Source: Candidatus Pullichristensenella stercorigallinarum
GTDB lineage: Bacteria > Bacillota > Clostridia > Christensenellales > Aristaeellaceae
Reading direction: 5' to 3'
Length of the DNA: 45,670 nucleotides
Assembly: GCA_018712945.1 (NCBI GenBank)
Contig: DVFZ01000102.1
Location: 1-45,670 of the forward strand
Below are positions 1-7,764 of this stretch, piece after piece (the stretch's first letter is position 1; every line of letters starts with the position of its first letter). The notes beneath the pieces are model-generated. The model was not told the DNA's origin, ran no database searches, and was given only the letters and a program-made list of their open reading frames with translations. A program made the position numbers and the translations under genes.

Positions 1-24
1 ACAGAATAATGGGAGGCATAAATC

Positions 25-705
25 ATGGAATGCGGAAAGCTCACAGCGAAACTCAGGGACGCGGTGCCGGTTTGCTTCATAGTGGACGGTAAAGAGGTCA
101 AGCGCTACAAGAACATCGAAATCCCGGACGAGGTCAAGAAGCTGCCCTTTAAGGCGTTTGACTTCAACGTACCGCTGACCGGGGCCATCACCTTCAAGAT
201 CAGCTTCGAGCCGGGCGTATTGCCGGAAGTCTGGCCGGAAAAGCGCCAGCGCAAGAGCAGGGCAGCGAAAGCGGCGGAAGCTGAAATACCGGCGAATGTG
301 ACCGAGGCCATCCAGAACGCTCTGGAACAGGCGGAAGCGGAAGGGCAGCCGGTACAGGACGTCGCCGAGGCTGCCATGAACGGCGCAGAGGTTCGGGCCG
401 AGGCCAATGGGCCGGAGATCATCATCACGGCAGAGGATGGCGAGGAAACTGCGGAAAACGCAGAGCAGGAAGAAGCGCCGCAGGGATACTCAATGGCGCT
501 GTACTACCATGTGACGGGCGAGCAGCGTAAAGCGCTGGTGACGGCGGTGAGCGCCTTCGTAGACGCACCGGCGGTCTACCAGAACGCCCCGACCTTCGCC
601 TACGCCATCGGCGAATACCGCGTGGACAAGGAAGGCACGCTGACCGGCCCGGCGAACGAGGCGCTGGTGACGGCGCTGCAGGCGAAGGGATTTATAGCTG
701 AATAA
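25..705 (+). CDS. Phage/ICE-type protein with C-terminal 'virulence-related' domain
   Basis: A 226-residue protein starting at an ATG 9 bases after a GGGAGG ribosome binding site. Residues 1-75 look like a folded beta-rich domain. Residues 75-150 are an Ala/Glu-rich, low-complexity acidic linker. Residues 160-226 (RKALVTAVSAF, then APTFAYAIGEYRVDKEG, then a closing LQAKGF) resemble the short proteins labelled 'virulence-related' in clostridial prophages and integrative elements; that likeness is from memory and unsearched. It is the only gene of its kind here and is followed by two terminators and a decayed region, so it probably marks the edge of a mobile element lying mostly to the left. 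Its function is not known. Confidence 0.6.
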   Translation: MECGKLTAKLRDAVPVCFIVDGKEVKRYKNIEIPDEVKKLPFKAFDFNVPLTGAITFKISFEPGVLPEVWPEKRQRKSRAAKAAEAEIPANVTEAIQNALEQAEAEGQPVQDVAEAAMNGAEVRAEANGPEIIITAEDGEETAENAEQEEAPQGYSMALYYHVTGEQRKALVTAVSAFVDAPAVYQNAPTFAYAIGEYRVDKEGTLTGPANEALVTALQAKGFIAE

Positions 706-723
706 TTCCGTAAATAATGCAGA

Positions 724-750
724 AAAATCCGGCCCACAGCCGGGTTTTCT
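724..750 (+). terminator. Intrinsic terminator after the mobile-element gene
   Basis: AAAATCCGGC (724-733) pairs with GCCGGGTTTT (739-748) through one G-T wobble and a 5-base loop, with T-rich sequence in and after the 3' arm. It lies 18 bases after the stop codon of the upstream gene. Confidence 0.8.
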
Positions 751-867
751 TGCTCAAAGGTGTGCAACATTCCACGCAACGAATATCCAATTATATAATA
801 AGAAGCGATATTTAGGGGTGTGCAGGCAATCAGTGTGATTATGCTAAACACTGTCGCTTTATACACG

Positions 868-904
868 AATTGTCTGAAACCTTTGGTTTTCAGACAATTT
901 TTTA
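868..904. terminator. Strong terminator-like hairpin in the mobile-element tail
   Basis: AATTGTCTGAAA (868-879) and TTTCAGACAATT (888-899) form a perfect 12-bp stem with an 8-base loop, followed on the plus strand by a run of T. No complete gene lies just upstream, so it may end a transcript whose gene has been lost, or insulate the element from the chromosome. Confidence 0.7.
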
Positions 905-1345
905 TATGTGTTATGCAGTATTTCTCCGGAAGCCACTTGAAATTACACAAGAACTTTCCCGTCATAATTCCACGATATTCTTCAATTTGGGAAATGAGCC
1001 TATGGAATGGTCATGAGCGTTTATATCCGCTACACCCGCCAAAAGAAAAGGGGCTTTGTACAAACTGCCGGAAGATGACTGTAAAAGTGTTGATGTATTT
1101 TACCTCCTTCCGGTTCAACTGAAGTAAGCTGCATTGGCTTTTTCAATGGCCAAAGGATGAGTAGTACAGGGATATGTAGACAGCGAGCACGAATCTTTTG
1201 ACAAAGTAAATCCTATATGCCTTTCGGATGTTGTAAAATCTCACAGGCATCCTCATTTTTCAAGTCTATTGGCGGGCGTTGGAATATGTTTTTGGGGTAT
1301 GGACTTTTTTGAATGGGAAAAGCTACGGGAAAAGGAGTGGTTTTC
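905..1345. other. Gene-poor, lower-GC stretch at mobile-element/chromosome junction
   Basis: About 440 bases with no convincing intact gene and clearly lower GC than the chromosome to the right. It holds one possible decayed reading frame (about 1013-1127) and the ribosome binding site of the next gene. A TTGACA hexamer at 1198-1203 has no well-spaced -10 box. No tRNA end or obvious attachment-site duplication is visible inside the window. Confidence 0.5.
1013..1127 (+). pseudogene. Possible short gene remnant broken by a frameshift
   Basis: From the ATG at 1013 a short frame reads MSVYIRYTRQKKRG and then runs into a stop. The next frame, entered with a +1 shift in the run of A and G around 1044-1050, continues ALYKLPEDDCKSVDVFYLL and stops at 1125-1127. 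The second stretch has a protein-like composition unlike random translation. I do not recognise a family. It may be the end of a decayed gene or chance. Confidence 0.2.
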
Positions 1346-2206
1346 ATGCAGGCGACCAAATCCCCCACTTTCCCTCAACAGCATCAAGCGCAGCAACCGG
1401 GAACAGAAGCGCAGATGAATCCGCGCCCTCAATACGACAATGCCAACTACCGCCCGGCTGGAAAGATGGCGGGCATGCGCGCTTTGATTACTGGCGGCGA
1501 TAGCGGCATCGGCCGCTCCGTTGCATTGTACTATGCCAAGGAAGGCGCGGATATCGCCCTTCTCTATCTCAATGAACATCAGGATGCGCATCAAATCCAA
1601 CAGGATATCGAGGCTCTGGGGCGCAAATGTCACTGCTTCCCCGTGGATCTCAAGGACGAGGAGCAGGCCATGGCAACCGTTGAAAAAGCGATTCAAAAGC
1701 TAGGCGGTCTAAATGTTCTGGTCAATAATGCGGGCGTGCAGTATCCGCAAAACAGCATTTTGGATATAACGAGAGAGCAGCTTCTGCACACCTTCGAGAG
1801 CAATATTTTTTCCTGCTTTTTTGTAACCAAGGCCGCGTTGCCGCATCTTTCAAAAGGCGCGTCGATCATCAATACGGCCTCGATTACGGCCTTTGAAGGC
1901 CACCAGACGCTGATTGACTATTCCGCCACGAAAGGCGCGATGGTTTCCTTTACACGCTCCATGGCTCTTTCCCTCATGGAACAGGGCATCCGCGTCAATG
2001 CTGTCGCGCCCGGGCCTGTATGGACGCCGCTGATCGTTTCCAGTTTTTCTCCCGAAGAAGTTGGCACATTTGGCTCCACGGCGCCAATGCGGCATGCCGC
2101 TCAACCCTGTGAGTTGGCGCCTGTCTATGTCTATCTGGCCTGCGAAGATTCTTCCAATGTCAGCGGGCAGATTTTCCACGTCAATTCCGGTACGGTTATC
2201 AATTAA
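1346..2206 (+). CDS. SDR oxidoreductase of the YghA/general stress protein 39 type
   Basis: A 286-residue short-chain dehydrogenase/reductase. The first 40 residues form the Pro/Gln-rich extension seen in the YghA/YdaD (GSP39) subfamily. The Rossmann fold follows, with TGGDSGIG at 49-56 for NAD(P) binding, NNAG at 127-130, the catalytic Ser near 179 and YSATK with Tyr192/Lys196. The start at 1346 is preferred over an in-frame ATG at 1313 because AAAGGAGTGG at 1331-1340 is a good ribosome binding site and the extra 11 residues do not fit the family. Substrates of the group are poorly defined; aldehyde reduction or a general stress role is usual. It stands alone on the plus strand. Confidence 0.88.
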   Translation: MQATKSPTFPQQHQAQQPGTEAQMNPRPQYDNANYRPAGKMAGMRALITGGDSGIGRSVALYYAKEGADIALLYLNEHQDAHQIQQDIEALGRKCHCFPVDLKDEEQAMATVEKAIQKLGGLNVLVNNAGVQYPQNSILDITREQLLHTFESNIFSCFFVTKAALPHLSKGASIINTASITAFEGHQTLIDYSATKGAMVSFTRSMALSLMEQGIRVNAVAPGPVWTPLIVSSFSPEEVGTFGSTAPMRHAAQPCELAPVYVYLACEDSSNVSGQIFHVNSGTVIN

Positions 2207-2446
2207 ACCGTGGAGCTGGACTGAATCCCCTATGCCTATACAGCCTCCGCAAGCAGGGGTGTGTGCCGCTTTCAATCAATAGCAAGCAGCTTGCGCATGC
2301 TCCAATCAGACGCAGCGTCGCAATCGGGGAGGCTGGAAATCAAGCTTTCCAAGTGATATAAACACCAGCACATTGCCACGCGGTATGACGATAAAAATGT
2401 TCGGAACAATGCCAGCGCGGCAATCCCTTCCCCTATTTTCCAAGCG

Positions 2447-2474
2447 GCAGCGGGCCGGAATTCCCGCCCGCTGC
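2447..2474 (-). terminator. Hairpin between convergent SDR genes
   Basis: GCAGCGGGC (2447-2455) pairs perfectly with GCCCGCTGC (2466-2474). It sits just after the stop of the minus-strand SDR but lacks a clear T-run, so it may be a weak terminator or an mRNA 3'-end stabiliser. The rest of the 2207-2480 gap shows no gene. Confidence 0.4.
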
Positions 2475-2480
2475 ATAGGC

Positions 2481-3275
2481 TCAGTTGCCCGCGTACAGAA
2501 GCCCCAACAGCCAGCCGATCATGCGAATGGGCAGTATACGCGAAAGCAGCACGAAAAATTTGTAGGTCAGGCCGATGGCGTAATAAGGCTTTACACGCTT
2601 CTTGAGCGCCACATGCGCGAGAAAGCGCCCGGCAACTTCCGGAGCCATGCCGTTTTCCTCGTCCTTTTCCATCTTGGCCACAGAACGGGCGATGCGGCCC
2701 GCGTATACATCATCCCCGGCGGGGCACTTTTTGCGCGCGGCGGTAAAGCCCGTATGGATATCGCCAGGCATAACCGCGCAAACGCTCACGCCCATTTGCT
2801 TGACTTCATTAAACAGCGCCAAGGTGTAGGCGTTGACCGCAGCCTTGGAAACGGAATACCATGCCTGGAATGGGATGGACAGCGGCGCGGCCACGGAGCT
2901 TACATTGACAATGCGTCCCCCACCTTGCGCGCGCATCAATGGCAACGCCGCTTTGGTGGCGTTGACCATGCCGAACAGGTTTACGTCCAGCAGGCGTTTG
3001 GCATCCGCGTTTTCGGTGAATTCCGCCGCGCCGGAGATACCAAATCCGGCATTGTTGACCAATATGTCCAGCCGTCCCTCGCGCCGGTGCACTTCGTGAA
3101 TGGCGGCGGCGACGCTTTCTTCATTCGATACGTCTGCCGCGATGTGGAAAAGCCCCGGCAGTTCCGCTGCGTGGCGGCTCAGGACATAGACCTTCACCCC
3201 CGCGTCCTTCAGGGCATTGGCGGTCGCCAAGCCAATGCCGCTGGTGCCGCCCGTGACGACGGCGACGCGGCTCAT
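2481..3275 (-). CDS. SDR reductase, 3-ketosphinganine-reductase-like
   Basis: A 264-residue classical SDR: TGGTSGIG at 8-15, NNAG at 74-77, Ser near 126-127, and YSVSK with Tyr140/Lys144. The last 33 residues are hydrophobic with a few basic residues (KFFVLLSRILP... WLLGLLY), suggesting peripheral membrane attachment. The ATG overlaps the stop of the upstream PLP enzyme as ATGA (3272-3275), so the two are translationally coupled. Because the partner looks like serine palmitoyltransferase, the natural reading is reduction of the 3-keto product to a sphinganine-like base; this is inference from context. A general membrane-associated ketone or fatty-acyl reductase is the alternative. Upstream ATGs lie inside the neighbouring gene and were rejected. 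Confidence 0.8.
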   Translation of the reverse strand: MSRVAVVTGGTSGIGLATANALKDAGVKVYVLSRHAAELPGLFHIAADVSNEESVAAAIHEVHRREGRLDILVNNAGFGISGAAEFTENADAKRLLDVNLFGMVNATKAALPLMRAQGGGRIVNVSSVAAPLSIPFQAWYSVSKAAVNAYTLALFNEVKQMGVSVCAVMPGDIHTGFTAARKKCPAGDDVYAGRIARSVAKMEKDEENGMAPEVAGRFLAHVALKKRVKPYYAIGLTYKFFVLLSRILPIRMIGWLLGLLYAGN

Positions 3276-4450
3276 GCTTCCCCCTCCGCCAGTTCTGTGG
3301 CGAAGATCTCGATGGCCTCGTCCAGCAATGCCTCGGTCAGCGTGGCCATGTAGCTGGTGCGCAAAAGGCACTTGTCCGACGCCGTGGCCGGAGGCAGCAC
3401 GGGATTGACGTACACGCCCGCATCGTAAAGACGGCGCGCCTTGTACAACGTATTTTCCATGGTATAGGTATAAATGGGGATAATGGGCGTGGTGGATTCG
3501 ATGATCGGCACGCCGCGCGCCTTCAAACCCTGCCGCATATAGGCGGATAGGTCGGAAAGCCGCTTGACGATCTCTGGATGGTTGCGTATGTGGCGCAGCG
3601 CCGCCAGCGCCGTGGCCGCGTTTGCCGGCGGGATGGAAGCGGAAAAGATAAACGGCCGGGAATTGTGGCGGATATAGTCGATGACCGTTTCATTGGCGAC
3701 CGCGTAGCCGCCCAGGCTGGCGAGGGACTTGGAAAAGGTGCCCATAATGACATCCACCTCGTTCTCAAGGCCGAAATAGCTGGCCGTGCCGCGCCCGCCT
3801 TCGCCGATAACGCCCAGGCCATGCGCGTCATCCACCATCACGCGCGCGCCATATTTGCGCGCCAGCGCCACGATTTCCGGCAACTTGGCGATATCGCCGC
3901 CCATGCTGAACACGCCGTCGGTGACAATCAGGCATCCGGCGCTTTCGGGCACTTTTTGAAGTTGGATTTCCAGTTCCTCCATATTGCTGTGGGCATAAGT
4001 GAGCATGCGGCCATAGGAGAGCCTGCAACCGTCGTAGATACTGGCGTGGTTCTCCTTGTCGCAGATCACATAGTCGCCATGGCCGACCAGGGCCGCGATG
4101 ATGCCCAGATTGGATTGAAACCCCGTAGAAAAAGTACAGCAGGCTTCCTTGTGGAGAAAGTCCGCCAATTCCGTCTCCAGCTCGATATGCAGTTTCAGCG
4201 TGCCGTTGAGAAAGCGCGAACCGGAACAGCCGGTTCCATACTGTTTCAAGGCTTCCAACCCTGCCTCCAGCACCTCCGGGCAGGTGGTCAGCCCCAAATA
4301 GTTGTTGGAACCAAGCATGATGCGCCGCTTGCCTTCCATGATCACTTCAGCATCCTGCCGCGTTTCCAGCGCATGAAAATATGGATATACCCCCTTGGCG
4401 CGCAATTCGTTGGCCAGGGAATACTTGGAGCACTTGGTAAAGAGATCCAT
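3272..4450 (-). CDS. Alpha-oxoamine synthase, serine-palmitoyltransferase-like
   Basis: A 392-residue fold-type I PLP enzyme of the alpha-oxoamine synthase family, which condenses an amino acid with an acyl-CoA and releases CO2. Visible features: GVYPYF near residue 20, GSNNYLGLT at 47-55, CSGSRFLNGT near 75-84, the cofactor-stacking His in NHAS (135), Asp and His of DDAH (207-210), and the Schiff-base lysine K241 in GTFSKSLASLGGY. That lysine motif, the GVYPYF start and the late VYVNPVLPPAT segment are those I associate with bacterial serine palmitoyltransferases rather than BioF, Kbl or HemA. A strong AAAGGGGGG ribosome binding site precedes the ATG. It is coupled to the downstream SDR. Specificity (serine/palmitoyl-CoA versus others) cannot be read from sequence alone. 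Confidence 0.82.
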   Translation of the reverse strand: MDLFTKCSKYSLANELRAKGVYPYFHALETRQDAEVIMEGKRRIMLGSNNYLGLTTCPEVLEAGLEALKQYGTGCSGSRFLNGTLKLHIELETELADFLHKEACCTFSTGFQSNLGIIAALVGHGDYVICDKENHASIYDGCRLSYGRMLTYAHSNMEELEIQLQKVPESAGCLIVTDGVFSMGGDIAKLPEIVALARKYGARVMVDDAHGLGVIGEGGRGTASYFGLENEVDVIMGTFSKSLASLGGYAVANETVIDYIRHNSRPFIFSASIPPANAATALAALRHIRNHPEIVKRLSDLSAYMRQGLKARGVPIIESTTPIIPIYTYTMENTLYKARRLYDAGVYVNPVLPPATASDKCLLRTSYMATLTEALLDEAIEIFATELAEGEA

Positions 4451-4485
4451 GTCTTACCCCCCTTTGGTCGCTTATGGTTGGAACG

Positions 4486-4514
4486 ATTATAGCACATTTT
4501 TGGCAAAAATGGAA
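4486..4514 (-). promoter_or_regulatory. Promoter of the SPT-like/SDR pair
   Basis: On the minus strand a perfect TATAAT (4486-4491) lies 17 bases from TTCCAT (4509-4514), a weak -35. The start codon follows about 35 bases downstream. Confidence 0.55.
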
Positions 4515-4572
4515 CCGTTATGGCAGCGCGCGGCGTCAAGCGGGCATTTTTAATCTTCCGCGCATGCGTTCG

Positions 4573-4601
4573 TTGCTTTTCCGGAAGCCGTATGGTAAAA
4601 T
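4573..4601 (+). promoter_or_regulatory. Promoter of the orphan gene at 4674
   Basis: TTGCTT (4573-4578), a 17-base spacer and TAAAAT (4596-4601). The predicted transcription start near 4608 lies after the in-frame ATG at 4605, which argues for the GTG start at 4674. Confidence 0.65.
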
Positions 4602-4673
4602 CGTTTGTATGGATGCGGCGTGTCAAATCATTTCTTTCTGCCCAACCAGACGCTTGCGGGGAGGGTGACGCTC

Positions 4674-5435
4674 GTGTTGGATTTTTCCGGTATCCGCGCT
4701 CTGTTGGACTGGGTTCACGAAAAGGGCGCGGAATCTCTGGAGATCGCCGCATTGTTTGAGCGGGTGCGTGTGCTCTGCCAGAACCTTGATTTTGTGAAAA
4801 TGCACAAGAGCGTCGAAAAAGAAATAGACCCTGTGCGGAAGCGATACAGCCAGGGGCTTAACATGGGCTATCTCGGCTACTACGAACCTTCCGAGCTCAG
4901 GGTGCAAATGGCCGCCAATATGCGCAGAGGCAGGTTGCTTCGGAAGCCGGGAAACAATACGGACTATACCTATGCGTATGACAAAAGCGGAAATCTGCTG
5001 CAAATTTACGGGCCGGGAACACCTTTTGAAACCCTTTGCTATTCTGAAAATGACACGAAGGCATTTGTAACATTCGACGCCTGCTACACAATATGGGATA
5101 ACCCGGGAATCCTGTGCACGACGTTTGCAAAGTATGATCCCGCCGGCGATCCCGAAACAATCCTCGTGGCGTCCTGGATGTCCAGGTACGACAAAAAGAA
5201 CAGGAATCCGGAAGTTGTGCAGGTGGACATGGATATCTATCAACCGCCGGAAAACAACGTGCAGAAATGTTGTCTGGCGACATTATTCAGACACGGAGCG
5301 GATTTGGAGAGCTGTTTGAAAAACAAAAGCGCAAGAATTATCGACCGCGTGACGGTTTTTTATGGAGAGCGCGGAAAAATTGTGAATTGGGATTGGAAAC
5401 GAGAGCCGATTGTTTGGGAAGACATTCATGGTTAA
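4674..5435 (+). CDS. Orphan protein of unknown function
   Basis: A 253-residue protein beginning at GTG 4674 behind a GGGGAGGG ribosome binding site (4658-4665). A longer frame from ATG 4605 would start ahead of the predicted transcript. It has no signal peptide and no membrane segment. The N-terminal 90 residues look helical (LDWVHEKGAESLEIAALFERV). The middle is rich in aromatic residues (YAYDKSGNLLQIYGPG) and the C-terminus is acidic and Trp-rich (WDWKREPIVWEDIHG). I recognise no family. Its lower GC than its neighbours, its private promoter and its position between unrelated operons suggest a transferred single gene. Confidence 0.7.
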   Translation: MLDFSGIRALLDWVHEKGAESLEIAALFERVRVLCQNLDFVKMHKSVEKEIDPVRKRYSQGLNMGYLGYYEPSELRVQMAANMRRGRLLRKPGNNTDYTYAYDKSGNLLQIYGPGTPFETLCYSENDTKAFVTFDACYTIWDNPGILCTTFAKYDPAGDPETILVASWMSRYDKKNRNPEVVQVDMDIYQPPENNVQKCCLATLFRHGADLESCLKNKSARIIDRVTVFYGERGKIVNWDWKREPIVWEDIHG

Positions 5436-5465
5436 GGCTGTGCCTCGTAAACATGACATAAAACA

Positions 5466-5493
5466 TCCGGCAGGAGAACCAGCCCCTGCCGGA
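5466..5493. terminator. Bidirectional terminator between convergent genes
   Basis: TCCGGCAGG (5466-5474) pairs perfectly with CCTGCCGGA (5485-5493). It separates the orphan plus-strand gene from the PII-like gene ending at 5507. The minus-strand side continues into TGTTTTATG, a moderate T-rich tail. Confidence 0.65.
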
Positions 5494-5506
5494 CAATCAT
5501 AACAGT

Positions 5507-5860
5507 TTATTCCTTTGGCAGTTCCTTTTTGTGTTCATCCGCGGCCAGCAGGTGCACGATGCCGGAAACCTCGTCCACGGGAAGGGAGAAGGTCAGGCCG
5601 CGGCCCTGCACATTGAGCTCCGCGCCCTCGGCGATGGCGGCCATGATTTTGTGCCGCTCCTCCGTGCGGGTGAGAATGAGCACAATCTCCTTTTCCGGAT
5701 GGATGGCGACGCCGAAAAATTGTACGGCCTCGTGTACGCCCGTGCCGCGGCCGTGGAGGATCGTTCCTCCGCTGGCGCCGGCGGCGCGTGCCGCGTCCAT
5801 GACCAGGTCGGAAAATCCGCGGTTGACGATGGCGACAATCAAATCAAAGCCCTTATCCAT
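5507..5860 (-). CDS. PII-like signalling protein, second of a pair
   Basis: A 117-residue protein with the size and pattern of PII (GlnB/GlnK-like) proteins: a beta strand at the N-terminus (FDLIVAIVNRGFSD), an alpha helix with AGASGGTILHGRG, then EKEIVLILTRTEERHKIMAAI and a C-terminal LPVDEVSG strand. PII trimers bind nucleotides at the subunit clefts and sense small molecules, often by plugging a membrane transporter. The start is an ATG after AAAGGAGGG and overlaps the end of the upstream PII-like gene by 8 bases, so the pair is probably co-translated. Context points to control of the DUF1538 membrane protein upstream. No conserved uridylylation tyrosine loop is evident. Confidence 0.8.
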   Translation of the reverse strand: MDKGFDLIVAIVNRGFSDLVMDAARAAGASGGTILHGRGTGVHEAVQFFGVAIHPEKEIVLILTRTEERHKIMAAIAEGAELNVQGRGLTFSLPVDEVSGIVHLLAADEHKKELPKE

Positions 5861-6185
5861 GGGCGTTCCCTCCTTTGGCGAGCAGGTCGTAGGTATCGCG
5901 TCCGGCGATGCTGCTGAACGGGACGGTGACGGCGAAATAGCGCGCCTCCCCCATCGCCGCTTGCAGGGCGGCGAGGGCGTCTTTTGTCTTTCCCTCCGCG
6001 CAGGGGGCGAGCAAAACGTCCCGGCGCGTATCCGTAAGGCCCAGGTATTCCATCCAAGCGGCCTTGGCCGTGCCTTGGCCGGAAAGGTGGAAACAGGCGG
6101 CGCAGCCCGCGCCCTCGAGCGCATGGCACATGCGCTCTCCCAGGCCATGACCCGCGATGGCTACAATCAATTTCAATTTTTCCAT
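5853..6185 (-). CDS. PII-like protein, first of a pair (divergent)
   Basis: A 110-residue PII-superfamily-like protein. It opens with KLKLIVAIAGHGLGERM, has a glycine-rich segment HLSGQGTAKAAWM where the family places the T-loop, and ends with a RYFAVTVPFSSIAG strand. It is more divergent than its neighbour, with three cysteines in the first half. The ATG at 6185 follows AGAGGTG; a GTG at 6191 is also possible. It starts 8 bases after the DUF1538 gene stop and overlaps the next gene by 8 bases. Two different PII-like proteins suggest a heteromeric sensor or two inputs to one membrane protein (inference). Confidence 0.72.
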   Translation of the reverse strand: MEKLKLIVAIAGHGLGERMCHALEGAGCAACFHLSGQGTAKAAWMEYLGLTDTRRDVLLAPCAEGKTKDALAALQAAMGEARYFAVTVPFSSIAGRDTYDLLAKGGNAHG

Positions 6186-6193
6186 AGGCACCT

Positions 6194-7699
6194 CTAATCG
6201 AAGTCGATGATCTCCGTCTCCGGACGGACGGCGGCGGCCTTTTCGAGCTTGCGCGTTTTGAAGGCATACACAAGCGCCAGCGACTGAATGGCAATCAGCG
6301 GCGTCATCGCCACCATCGCCACCAATCCAAAGGCGTCAGCCATGGGGTTGCCGCCCAGCGCGTCCACCGCGCCGAGGGCGAAGGGCAGCAGGAAGGTGGC
6401 CGTCATCGGCCCCGAGGCTACGCCGCCCGAGTCAAAGGCGATGGCCGTAAACACCGGCGGCACAAAGAATGACATGCCCAGCGCCAGCGCGTAGCCCGGC
6501 AGCACGAACCACCAGATGGAAAGGCTGGTAAGGATGCGAATCATCGCCAGGCCCAGCGAGGCGGCGATGCCCAGCGAAAGCGTGGTCATCATGGCGCGCT
6601 TGCTGATTACGCCGTCGGTAATCTCCGAAACCTGCGCGTTGAGCACATGCACCGCCGGTTCCGCGCGCACGATAAAGAAGCCCATCAGCATCGCCAGCGG
6701 AATCAGCACCCAGTTTGCGCCCAGGGATGCGAGCTGCCCGCCCAGCGCGTAGCCCACCGGCAAAAAGCCCGTGTTCACCGCCGCCAGGAACAAAAACAGC
6801 CCCACCAGCGTATAGACGATGCCCGCCACCATGCGTAGCAGCCTGCGCGCGGGCAGCTTGAGCCAGAAGATTTGGAAAATAGCGAATACGGCCAGAATGG
6901 GCGCCAGGGCGAGGACGACTTCTTCCAGATAATGTGGAAAGGCGCCAAACAGCGCTGGCAAGACCTCCGCCCACGTTTCCGTCAGCGCGGGCGTTTCCGC
7001 CGCGTACTGGCTGGAGCCGGGGTCAAAGAACATGCCCAGCACCAGCACGGCCATGATTGGGCCGATGGAGCACAGGGACACCATGCCGAAGCTGTCCTCC
7101 TCGGCGGTCTGCCCGCCGCGCACAGCCGCCACACCCACGCCCAACGCCAGGATAAAGGGCACGGTGATGGGGCCGGTAGTGACGCCGCCGGAATCAAAGG
7201 CTACCGGCAAAAAATCATTGTCCGCAAAAATGGCAAGGATAAAAACAATGGCATAGAAAAGCAAGAGCAGCAGGTTTAGACGCTTGCGGAATACGATGCG
7301 CAAAAGGCCGACCACCAGGAATATGCCCACGCCCGCCGCCACGGAAAGGATGAGGGCGGTAGTGGGAAAAGCAGGTACCTGCGTAGCCAGGACAGTCAAA
7401 TCCGGTTCAGCGATGGTGATGACCGCGCCCATCAAAAAACCGGCGCCAATGAGGAAGGGCAAACTGCGCTTTTGCGTCATGCGCGCGCCAACCATTTCGC
7501 CCATGGGCGTCATGGAAATTTCCGAGCCGAGCGTAAAAAGCGCCATGCCGAAGATGAGCACCACCGCGCTTAGAACAAACAGCAGCAAAGTCGGGCCGTT
7601 CAGGGGGGTAATGGTAAAGGCAAGCGCGAGCACGATCAGCGCAATGGGCGCTACGGATAACACTGCCTCCTTGAGTTTGGTCCCGATGGCGCTCAGCAA
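6194..7699 (-). CDS. DUF1538 membrane protein, internally duplicated
   Basis: About 501 residues with some 12 predicted membrane segments. The two halves repeat each other. In numbering from a GTG at 7708, AEPDLTVLATQV (100-111) matches AEPAVHVLNAQV (349-360), DSGGVTTGP (172-180) matches DSGGVASGP (426-434), and DSFGMVSLCSIGP matches DAFGLVAMVAMTP. This is the arrangement of transporters built from two related halves, with the DSGGV loops as likely substrate or ion sites. I recognise it as DUF1538; no function is established to my knowledge. The TTG at 7699 is chosen because GAGAGG lies 8 bases upstream; GTG 7708 and TTG 7705 are crowded by it. Two PII-like genes follow in the same operon. 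Confidence 0.82.
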   Translation of the reverse strand: MLSAIGTKLKEAVLSVAPIALIVLALAFTITPLNGPTLLLFVLSAVVLIFGMALFTLGSEISMTPMGEMVGARMTQKRSLPFLIGAGFLMGAVITIAEPDLTVLATQVPAFPTTALILSVAAGVGIFLVVGLLRIVFRKRLNLLLLLFYAIVFILAIFADNDFLPVAFDSGGVTTGPITVPFILALGVGVAAVRGGQTAEEDSFGMVSLCSIGPIMAVLVLGMFFDPGSSQYAAETPALTETWAEVLPALFGAFPHYLEEVVLALAPILAVFAIFQIFWLKLPARRLLRMVAGIVYTLVGLFLFLAAVNTGFLPVGYALGGQLASLGANWVLIPLAMLMGFFIVRAEPAVHVLNAQVSEITDGVISKRAMMTTLSLGIAASLGLAMIRILTSLSIWWFVLPGYALALGMSFFVPPVFTAIAFDSGGVASGPMTATFLLPFALGAVDALGGNPMADAFGLVAMVAMTPLIAIQSLALVYAFKTRKLEKAAAVRPETEIIDFD

Positions 7700-7734
7700 T
7701 GGCAACACCTCTCATTTGCAATTTTTTATATGTT

Positions 7735-7764
7735 ATTATAACATTCCCGCGTGGGCATGGTCAA
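7735..7764 (-). promoter_or_regulatory. Promoter of the DUF1538/PII operon
   Basis: Minus-strand TTGACC (7759-7764), an 18-base spacer and perfect TATAAT (7735-7740), about 35 bases ahead of the start codon. Confidence 0.75.
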
